This document shows, piece after piece, positions 44,160-51,009 of a stretch of DNA of 64,000 nucleotides. Location: NCBI RefSeq assembly GCF_001905345.1, contig NZ_LFBV01000002.1, positions 310,001-374,000 on the forward strand, given 5' to 3'. The DNA comes from Streptomyces uncialis. GTDB lineage: Bacteria; Actinomycetota; Actinomycetes; Streptomycetales; Streptomycetaceae. The notes beneath the pieces were generated by a model. The model worked only from the letters and a program-made list of their open reading frames with translations, was not told the DNA's origin and ran no database searches. Made by a program: the position numbers and the translations under genes. Every line of letters starts with the position of its first letter. Position 1 is the stretch's first letter.

Positions 44160-45737
44160 ATGCCCCGCTCCTCGCGCGCCATCCGTACCGCCGCGCTCGG
44201 CGCCACCGCCGCCGCGGTCTGTCTGTCGGTCCTGCCTGCCGCCCCCGCCGGGGCCGCCGGTCCGGCGGCCGACCCGGGGCGGGCCGGTCCGGCCGCCCGC
44301 TTCCACCATCAGCAACTCGACTGGCGCAGTTGCGTCCAGGGCCCCGGTGACCAGGTCGGGAAGGACCTGGAGAAGGCGGGCGCGCGCTGCGCCGGGGTGA
44401 CGGTCCCGCTGGACCACCGGAACCCCGAAGGACGGACGATCACCATCGCCGTCTCCCGGATCGAGGCGACGGACCGGGCCCGCAGGATCGGGCCGCTGCT
44501 GCTCAACGGCGGTGGCCCCGGCGGCCCCAGTCTGGGTGACGCGCCGGCGGCCCGGGACGCGATGAAGGACGTGGCGGGCCGCTACGACATCATCGGCGTC
44601 GATCCCCGGTTCGTCGGCCGCAGCGCCCCCGTGGACTGCGGCTGGCCCACCGGGACCGCGTTCCGGTCGGCGGGGAAGGACCGGGCCGGGTTCGACCGGA
44701 CGACCGCGCTCTTCCGGGACCTGGCCGAGCGCTGCCGGACCGCCGTGGGCGATGTGCTGCCGTTCGCGAGCACCCGTGCCACGGCACGGGACATGGACAT
44801 CATCCGTGCCGCGCTCGGTGAGCGGAAGATCTCCTACCTCGGTTACTCGTACGGGAGTTATCTCGGTCAGGTGTATGTGTCGATGTTCCCGGGCCGCGCC
44901 GACCGGGTGGTCCTCGACGGGGTCATCGACCCCGTCGCGTACGGCCCGCGGCTGCTGGCGGGCGCGACCGCGGAGAACCGCGCGGCTCTGGAGAACTGGG
45001 CGGCATGGGTCGCGGACCGCCACCGCGCCTATGGGCTGGGGACCTCACGGAAGGCCGTGGTGCGGACCGTGGAGGGGGTGCAGCACTCCGCTGAGCGCGC
45101 GCCGTTCCGGCTCGGGGAGTTCACGCTCGACGAGCACACCGTCCCCGCGCTGGTCTTCGGCTCGTTGTCGGACGACAACGCCGCGGCGTTCGACCGGTTC
45201 GCGCGCATGGTGCGGGAGATGCGGCAGGCCGCGTCCGGTACGCAGGTCTCCCCGTCACCGGATGTCGCCGAGACCCTGAAGTTCGTGTTCACCGGCGCGG
45301 TCTCGGCCGGTGGCAGTGCGCAGAACGCCATCCTGTGCGCCGACAAGGCCGCCCCGCGTGATCCGGAGGTGTACTGGCGGGACATCGAGCGGGCCCGTGC
45401 GAAGGACGCGCTGCTGGGTCCGTTCACCCAGAACGCCAATCCGTGTGCCTTCTGGGACCGGCCGGCCGAGCGGCCGACGAAGGTGACCGGTGACTTCCCG
45501 GCGCTGCTGGTCAACTCCGTCGGGGACCCGCGGACCACGTACCGCGGGGCGCGGGTGGTGCGTGCCGACTGGAGCTCGTCGCGCCTGATCACCCTTCAGG
45601 GCTCGGACCAGCACGCGGTGTACGGCTTCTTCGGCAACCGGTGCGTGGACGACCGGGTGAACGCCTATCTGGCGACGGGTGAGCTGCCCGCGAAGGACTC
45701 GACCTGCCGTCCGGAGCCGGGGCAGGGTACCCGCTAG
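44160..45737 (+). CDS. Secreted S33 tripeptidyl aminopeptidase
   Basis: 525 aa, ATG at 44160. Signal peptide at residues 1-33 (AVCLSVLPAAPAGAAGPAA). The alpha/beta-hydrolase catalytic motifs are GPLLLNGGGPGGPSLGDAPA (oxyanion), DIIGVDPRFVGRS, nucleophile LGYSYGSYLGQVYVSMFPGR (GYSYGS), the acid in LLVNSVGDPRTTYRGA and His in TLQGSDQHAVYG. Disulfide cysteines are present (DWRSC, RCAG, DCGW and others). It matches the Tap/SlpD-E family of Streptomyces peptidases that release tripeptides from proteins outside the cell. Followed by a very strong hairpin terminator. Confidence 0.9.
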   Translation: MPRSSRAIRTAALGATAAAVCLSVLPAAPAGAAGPAADPGRAGPAARFHHQQLDWRSCVQGPGDQVGKDLEKAGARCAGVTVPLDHRNPEGRTITIAVSRIEATDRARRIGPLLLNGGGPGGPSLGDAPAARDAMKDVAGRYDIIGVDPRFVGRSAPVDCGWPTGTAFRSAGKDRAGFDRTTALFRDLAERCRTAVGDVLPFASTRATARDMDIIRAALGERKISYLGYSYGSYLGQVYVSMFPGRADRVVLDGVIDPVAYGPRLLAGATAENRAALENWAAWVADRHRAYGLGTSRKAVVRTVEGVQHSAERAPFRLGEFTLDEHTVPALVFGSLSDDNAAAFDRFARMVREMRQAASGTQVSPSPDVAETLKFVFTGAVSAGGSAQNAILCADKAAPRDPEVYWRDIERARAKDALLGPFTQNANPCAFWDRPAERPTKVTGDFPALLVNSVGDPRTTYRGARVVRADWSSSRLITLQGSDQHAVYGFFGNRCVDDRVNAYLATGELPAKDSTCRPEPGQGTR

Positions 45738-45770
45738 CACGGCTCCTGTCCGGCTCTCCGTCATTCTCCG

Positions 45771-45818
45771 CCGATGTGTGCGGTACCCCGGTCCGGCCCG
45801 GGGTACCGCACACATCGG
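45771..45818 (+). terminator. Perfect 20-bp hairpin terminator
   Basis: CCGATGTGTGCGGTACCCCG (45771-45790) and its exact complement (45799-45818) around an 8-nt loop whose ends can add one more pair. It lies 33 nt after the S33 stop and is the strongest hairpin in the window. Confidence 0.85.
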
Positions 45819-46224
45819 CATATGCCTTTGGGGAATTACAGAGGGTGCACGCCGACCGGCCGACCACAACCCCACGATCCGCCACTTCATCGACGAATTC
45901 ACCGGCGCATCGGCGGCAATTCCCCCCCGGGTCACCTGCTACGACCCCGACCGCCCGCGCACCGGCGGATCGAATTCCCGCCAAATGCTCCGCGGTGTGC
46001 GCGGCTTCAGCCATTTGGGGCAGGCGGTGGGCGTGGGGGCGCACGACTGTGCCTGTCGCGCTCTTCCGTTGCTCCCCCGTGCATCCGGCCACCAGTCAAT
46101 TCCCGGTGAATCGGACAGTATTGGCATGGCACCACTGATGTGCTGGGGGTGAAGGTTGATCGAGAAGAGACCCGACGGGTACCGATCGGCGGGACTCACG
46201 GGAGATTGTGTCGAGGAGCAGCTC
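45819..46224. other. amfR upstream region, relatively AT-rich
   Basis: About 400 nt without a gene, with AT-richer patches (GGCATATGCCTTTGGGGAAT at 45817-45836, and AATTCCCGCCAAATGCTCC near 45974). The promoter and regulatory sites of amfR are expected here. In S. griseus amfR is under the AdpA/BldD developmental regulators, but I did not identify their exact sites. Confidence 0.4.
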
Positions 46225-46833
46225 ATGACGAAGGTTCTGCTGGTGCACACGGTGTCCCTGTGGCGGGCGTCCTTGGCTTCGCTGCTCAGCAGGGACCCTG
46301 GCCTCAAGGTGGCGGCCACCGACCTGGACGGTGTGCCCGCGGCCCTGGCGGAGTCACCCTCGGACATAGTTCTCACGGATCTCGACTGTCCGGATTCCCG
46401 GGACATCATGAGGCTGGTGGAATCCTTGCGCGGCGGCCGCCAGGGGCAGCACATCGCCCTGGCCGTGCTCGCCCGCCGGAATCGTATCGGGGATCTCCGT
46501 ACCGCGTTCGAGGCGGGGGCCACCGGATACATCGACAAATTCGGTCCGGTGGATCACCTGTGTGAAGTGGTGCGGAAAGTCGGGGCGGGTGGCCGTCATA
46601 TCGACGAATCCCTCGCTTTCACCCTTCTCCAGGCCTCGGAGGTACCGCTTTCCTCGCGTGAGTTGCGAGTTCTCTCGCTGGCCGCGGACGGTGAGTCGGT
46701 GGCGTCGATAGCGCGTTCCCTGTGTCTGGCGAGCGGTACGGTACGCAATTACCTCGCCGCGGCGATACGTAAGACGGGGGCGCGCAACCGGCTCGACGCG
46801 ATAAGGCTCTCCAAGGAATGCGGGTGGTTGTGA
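46225..46833 (+). CDS. amfR: AmfR/RamR-type response regulator
   Basis: 202 aa, ATG at 46225 after GAGGAG. The N-terminal receiver-like domain begins MTKVLLVHTVSLWRASLASL. The acidic pair normally after strand 1 is replaced by His-Thr, although a central aspartate remains (VLTDLDCPDSRD). So it is an atypical receiver, like RamR, which works without a cognate kinase. A C-terminal LuxR/NarL helix-turn-helix follows (LSSRELRVLSLAADGESVAS, IARSLCLASGTVRNYLAAAI). It should activate amfTSBA, which lies convergent to it. The 225-aa longer start at 46156 lacks a good ribosome site. Confidence 0.85.
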   Translation: MTKVLLVHTVSLWRASLASLLSRDPGLKVAATDLDGVPAALAESPSDIVLTDLDCPDSRDIMRLVESLRGGRQGQHIALAVLARRNRIGDLRTAFEAGATGYIDKFGPVDHLCEVVRKVGAGGRHIDESLAFTLLQASEVPLSSRELRVLSLAADGESVASIARSLCLASGTVRNYLAAAIRKTGARNRLDAIRLSKECGWL

Positions 46834-46933
46834 ACCGCCCTCGCGCGACGCGGCCCACCGGGAAGCCGGTCGGGTCCGGGGCAGCCGTGGCACCCGGCCG
46901 TGAGCGGTCAGGGTGGCGGCCATGGCCCGGCTC

Positions 46934-48937
46934 CTATCGGGGTTGGGGAATCCGGTGGTCGGGTGCCCAGTGGCCCGCGAGGTCCCGGTAGCGGGCGGAG
47001 CGGGCGAGGAGTTCGTCCGGGGTGCCGTACTCGGTGGCCGCGCCGTCCATGAGCAGGACACGGTCGGCCCGCCGGGCGGACGCGAGACGGTGGGCGATGA
47101 CGACGAGGGTCCGGGGGCGGCGGGCGAGCGCGTCCTCCGCCCGTGCCTCGGCCGCCGGGTCGAGATGGCTGGTGGCCTCGTCCAGGACGAGCAGCGGGAC
47201 GGTGGTGAGATGTGCGCGCACCAGCGCCAGCAACTGCCGTTCGCCCTGGGACAGCCGGGCGGGGCCCACCGGTGCGTCGAGCCCGCCGACCCGCTCCGCG
47301 AGCCGGTCCGCGCCCAGCTCGGCGAGGGCGTCGGTGATCTCCCGGTCGGTGGCGCCGGGACGCAGATAGCGCAGATTGTCGCGGAGCGTGGCGGTGAAGA
47401 TGTATGCCTGCTGCGGCAGCAGGGTGCGCAGGGCGGTGGGTTCCGGGCCGTCCGGGGACGCCGCGGGCCGTCCCAGCCAGCGCACCTCGCCCCGGGTCGG
47501 GGGCAGCACCCCGGCGAGGAGGGCGGCGAGCGTGGACTTGCCGCTGCCGCTCGGGCCCACCACGGCGAGCCGTTCACCGGGACGCAGGCCCAGGTCGAGC
47601 CCGTCGACGACCGGCCGGGCGGCGGGCCCGTACGCGAAGCTCACGGAGCGCAGTTCGGCGGTGAGCGGGGCTTCGGGCAGGGCGTGGCCGTGGCGGGGGT
47701 GCGCCGCGGGCGGGGACGGCAGGGACAGCGGCCGGGTGAAGCGGTCGAGGACGACCACCAGTCGTCCTCCGGCGGTCCCGAGGACGGTCAGCAGCGCGTG
47801 CACGGCCGGTGCGAGCGACTGGGTGAGATAGGTGAAGGCGCCCAGCAGCCCGCCGGTGGTGAGTCCGTGGTCGAGCAGCCAGGGCGCGGTGAGCAGCAGC
47901 AGGATCGGGGGCAGCGCCCCGCAGAGTCCGAGGGCGACGATCCGGGCGGCGGCCCAGCGGGCGAGACTGCGGGCGGCCCGTGTCTGGTCGTCGGTGAGCC
48001 GGGCGGCCCGTTCGCGCACCTGCGGGGAGCCGCCCGCCGCCGCGATGTCGGTGAGGGCGCCAGCCGTCGTACCGGTATGGGCGGCGAACGCCTCGTCGGC
48101 GTCGAGGTAGGCGCGCTGATGGACGGCCATGGGGGCGAGGGTGACGGCGAACAGGGCGATCCCGGCGAGGAGCGGGGGCAGCACCACGAGCAGCAGCCGG
48201 GGGGACAGTACGGCCATCCCGGCCAGCGCGCCGACGGCGGTGAACACGAATGAGCGCAGGGACAGCACGAGTCCGCCCCATCCGTCGCGGGCGATCTCGC
48301 TCTGATGGGTCACCCGGGACACGGACCGGCTGTCGGCGGGGCCGCCGTCCAGGGCCTCCCCCAGCCCGCGGGTGACGGCACGTCGTACCAGGCCGTCCCG
48401 CAGCGGTTCGACCAGGTCGGCGAGGCCCGCGAAGACCCCCCGGGTGGCGAGCGCGGCGGGCAGCACCGCGAGAGCGGCGACGGCCAGCCACAGCAGTCCT
48501 ACGGCCGGGGCGCCGTCGAGGAAGCCCCGGTCGAGGGCCTGGGCGACGGCGTATCCGCCGATGAGGGTCTGGCCGAACTCCAGCAGCGACCAGGCCGAAA
48601 GCCGGCCCATGGGTCCGGTGCGCGCGCGCAGGAACGGCCGGGCCTCACGGGTGACCCTGCGCAGGGAGCCTTTGGTGGCGGCGGTGGCGCTGACGGTGGC
48701 CGCGGTGGCGGGCCGCTCGGTGTCGGGGGCCGTGCCGGTGTCGGCGGGCCGCTCGGTACCGGGAGCCGTAGCCGCGTCGGGGGACGTGCCGGTGTCGGCG
48801 GGCCGCTCGGTACCGGGAGCCGTAGCCGCGTCGGGGGACGTGCCGGTGTCAGGGGCGTCGGCGGGCCGCTCGGTGCCGGGGGAGGTACCGGGAGCGGTGG
48901 CGGAGGGGCTGCCGGAGGGCGTGCGGGGGGCGCTCAT
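46934..48937 (-). CDS. amfA: ABC exporter subunit AmfA (TM + ATPase), lanthipeptide export
   Basis: 667 aa. The first about 95 residues are a disordered Ala/Thr/Pro/Asp linker built of 18-residue repeats. A type-1 exporter membrane domain of about six helices follows, then an ATPase: Walker A VVGPSGSGKSTLAALLAGVL, signature RLSQGERQLLALVRAHLTT and Walker B LLVLDEATSHLD with the catalytic Glu. It forms a heterodimer with AmfB: this subunit has the canonical DE while AmfB has DD. The start at 48937 overlaps the amfB stop by 4 nt (ATGA). Exports the mature AmfS peptide. Confidence 0.85.
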   Translation of the reverse strand: MSAPRTPSGSPSATAPGTSPGTERPADAPDTGTSPDAATAPGTERPADTGTSPDAATAPGTERPADTGTAPDTERPATAATVSATAATKGSLRRVTREARPFLRARTGPMGRLSAWSLLEFGQTLIGGYAVAQALDRGFLDGAPAVGLLWLAVAALAVLPAALATRGVFAGLADLVEPLRDGLVRRAVTRGLGEALDGGPADSRSVSRVTHQSEIARDGWGGLVLSLRSFVFTAVGALAGMAVLSPRLLLVVLPPLLAGIALFAVTLAPMAVHQRAYLDADEAFAAHTGTTAGALTDIAAAGGSPQVRERAARLTDDQTRAARSLARWAAARIVALGLCGALPPILLLLTAPWLLDHGLTTGGLLGAFTYLTQSLAPAVHALLTVLGTAGGRLVVVLDRFTRPLSLPSPPAAHPRHGHALPEAPLTAELRSVSFAYGPAARPVVDGLDLGLRPGERLAVVGPSGSGKSTLAALLAGVLPPTRGEVRWLGRPAASPDGPEPTALRTLLPQQAYIFTATLRDNLRYLRPGATDREITDALAELGADRLAERVGGLDAPVGPARLSQGERQLLALVRAHLTTVPLLVLDEATSHLDPAAEARAEDALARRPRTLVVIAHRLASARRADRVLLMDGAATEYGTPDELLARSARYRDLAGHWAPDHRIPQPR
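48737..48844 (-). repeat. 54-bp in-frame direct repeat in amfA
   Basis: Two near-identical 54-bp units (48737-48790 and 48791-48844) plus a partial third. Each encodes 18 residues (PDAATAPGTERPADTG-type) of the N-terminal linker. The frame is kept, so copy number can vary without disrupting the gene. Confidence 0.85.
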
Positions 48938-50706
48938 CGGGTGTCGTCCCCTGTTCCGGTCCGGAACACCGCCCGGTAGCCGGGGTCGGCCCACAGTTCG
49001 GTGTGCGGGGCGTGGGCGCGGACCCGGCCGCCGTCCAGCCAGATCACGCTGTCGGCGTCGGCGGCCGTCGACACCCGGTGGGCGACCACGATCCGGGTGC
49101 GGTGGCCGGTGCCGTGGATGAGCGCCCGCTGGACGAGCCGTTCGGTGACGGTGTCGAGGCTGGACGTCGCGTCGTCGAGGACGAGGAGCCGCCCGGGGTG
49201 GGCGAACGCCCGTGCCAGACCGAGACGTTGCCGTTCACCGCCGGACAGCGGGGCCCGGTCGAGCGGGGTGCGGTAGCCGTCCGGGAGCAGGGCGATGAAC
49301 TCGTCGGCCGCCGCGGCCCGCGCGGCGGCGCGGACGGCCGGTCCGTCGGGTGTGACGGCGCCGAAGGCGATGGTGTCGCCGACGGTCGCGCCGAGCAGGG
49401 CGGGGCGGGCGAACGCGAAGGTCACCTCGGTGCGCAGCAGCAGCGGGTCGACCCCGTCGAGGGGGACGCCGTCGAGGGTGACCGTCCCGGTGTCGGGGTC
49501 GAGGAGCCGTCCGGCGACCGCCGCGAGCAGGGACTTGCCGGAGCCGGAGGGTCCGACGACGGCGACCGTCGCGCCGCCGGGCACCGTGAGGTCGACCCCG
49601 GTCAGCAGGGGGCGGCCGTCGCGGACGACGCCGACGTCCCGCAGCCGGAGTTCGCCGGGGCCGTTCCCGGGCAGGACGCGGCCGTGGTGCGCGAGCGGGG
49701 GCAGCCCGCGCAGTTCGTCGAGACGGCGGTCGGCGGCCCGGCCCCGGGAGATGGCGCCGAGCGCGCCGGTCAGCGCGCCGAGGCCGACCGCGAGGACCGC
49801 GTACCGGGCGACGGCGAGCAGGTCACCGGTGGTGAGCGCGCCCTGGGACAGACGCAGTCCGCCGACCGCCAGGACCAGCAGGGTCAGCAGCGGCAGCAGC
49901 GCGGCGGCCCCGCCGACGGCCCGGCCCTGGACCTGCCAGGTGCGCCGTCCGTGGGTGGCGAGCCGGTCGAGGGGTTCGAGGGCGCGGGCCCGTTCACGGT
50001 CGGCGGTGGCGGCGGCCCGGACGGTGGCGATGCCGTCCAGCGCCTCGCTGAGCCGGGTCGCGATCGTGGACTGTTCGCGCTGGTAGTCGGCGGCGGCGGT
50101 GGCCGTGTCCCGGACCAGTGCGCGCAGCAGCAGGGCGAACAGCGGCAGTCCGGCCAGCAGCGCCAGCCCGGTCCAGGGGTCGATGAGGAACAGGCAGAGC
50201 GCTCCGCCGAGCGGGAGCAGGACGGTCCCGGCGGCGGTGGCGATGGTGACGGGGACGGCTCCGGCCTCACCGGCGTTGGCGGTGAGACGGGTGGTCAGGT
50301 CGCCGGGGCGGAAGCGGTCGGCGTGGTGCGGGGCGGCGTGCAGCACCCGGTCGAGCACACCGCGGCGCAGGAAGGCGGTGTGCCGTGCGGTGGTGGTCCC
50401 GCCGATCACGGCGACGGCGCTGTCGAGCAGGATCTCGGCCGCGGTCAGGGCGGTGGCGAGCAGCAGTCCGGCCCAGGGGACGCGACGGGTGGCCAGCAGG
50501 GTGTCGAGGGCGGCGCCCAGTACGGCCGGCAGGGCGAGGGCCGCTCCGGCGGCGGCCACGGAGCACAGCGTGACGGCGGCGAGCGGCAGCCGTCCGGCCC
50601 GCGTCCGGTCCTCCCGGTGCGGCTCAGGCCCGGTCGCGGGGGGCCCGGCGGGGCCGGGGTGGTGCTGGTGGCGGGGGCCGCCCGTGGTGGGTGGGCTGGT
50701 GTTCAC
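48934..50706 (-). CDS. amfB: ABC exporter subunit AmfB (TM + ATPase), lanthipeptide export
   Basis: 590 aa, GTG start at 50706 with GGAAGGA 7 nt upstream; the in-frame ATG at 50736 lies upstream of that site. A type-1 exporter membrane domain spans about residues 45-320 (LPLAAVTLCSVAAAGAALAL, PWAGLLLATALTAAEILL). The ATPase has Walker A VAVVGPSGSGKSLLAAVAGR, signature PLSGGERQRLGLARAFAHPG and Walker B RLLVLDDATSSLD. The residue after Walker B is Asp instead of Glu, as in the degenerate site of heterodimeric exporters. It pairs with AmfA. A hairpin separates it from amfS. Confidence 0.85.
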   Translation of the reverse strand: MNTSPPTTGGPRHQHHPGPAGPPATGPEPHREDRTRAGRLPLAAVTLCSVAAAGAALALPAVLGAALDTLLATRRVPWAGLLLATALTAAEILLDSAVAVIGGTTTARHTAFLRRGVLDRVLHAAPHHADRFRPGDLTTRLTANAGEAGAVPVTIATAAGTVLLPLGGALCLFLIDPWTGLALLAGLPLFALLLRALVRDTATAAADYQREQSTIATRLSEALDGIATVRAAATADRERARALEPLDRLATHGRRTWQVQGRAVGGAAALLPLLTLLVLAVGGLRLSQGALTTGDLLAVARYAVLAVGLGALTGALGAISRGRAADRRLDELRGLPPLAHHGRVLPGNGPGELRLRDVGVVRDGRPLLTGVDLTVPGGATVAVVGPSGSGKSLLAAVAGRLLDPDTGTVTLDGVPLDGVDPLLLRTEVTFAFARPALLGATVGDTIAFGAVTPDGPAVRAAARAAAADEFIALLPDGYRTPLDRAPLSGGERQRLGLARAFAHPGRLLVLDDATSSLDTVTERLVQRALIHGTGHRTRIVVAHRVSTAADADSVIWLDGGRVRAHAPHTELWADPGYRAVFRTGTGDDTR

Positions 50707-50740
50707 GCCGGGGTCCTTCCGGGGAGCCGGTCGCACGCGA

Positions 50741-50771
50741 CCGGTCCCGGGCCACGAGGGCCCGGGACCGG
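50741..50771 (-). terminator. Hairpin between amfS and amfB
   Basis: CCGGTCCCGGGCC (50741-50753) and its exact complement (50759-50771) around a 5-nt loop. Its position, after the precursor gene and before the transporter genes, suits partial termination that raises the ratio of amfS to amfBA message. Confidence 0.75.
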
Positions 50772-50851
50772 GGAATCACAGCCGGGAGTGACGGGCGGGT
50801 GCGTCGGCCGGACCGGCGCAGCGGCTCATCGAGCGGACTCCCGGCGGATCA

Positions 50852-50980
50852 TCACGGGGTGCAGAGCAGCGCGCTCAGCGAGCTGTACTCACACACGATC
50901 AGGCTGACCTGGCTTCCCGTGGCGGTGTCGCCGAACTCCTCGGTGGGGGTGTCCAGGGCCTGAAGGTCGAGAAGAGCCAT
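50852..50980 (-). CDS. amfS: AmfS class III lanthipeptide precursor, 42 aa
   Basis: The leader begins MALLDLQALDTPTEEFGDTA, very close to S. griseus AmfS and S. coelicolor RamS (the LxLQ recognition motif is present). The core starts near TGSQVSLIVCEYSSLSALLC and ends TP. Two Ser-to-Cys windows (SLIVC and SSLSALLC) fit the two lanthionine rings plus dehydroalanine of SapB-like peptides. AmfT dehydrates the Ser residues and closes the rings; AmfBA exports. The mature peptide would be a surfactant for aerial hyphae. An AAAGGATC ribosome site precedes the ATG. Confidence 0.92.
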   Translation of the reverse strand: MALLDLQALDTPTEEFGDTATGSQVSLIVCEYSSLSALLCTP

Positions 50981-51009
50981 GATTGATCCTTTCTGGGGAC
51001 GGATGGATC

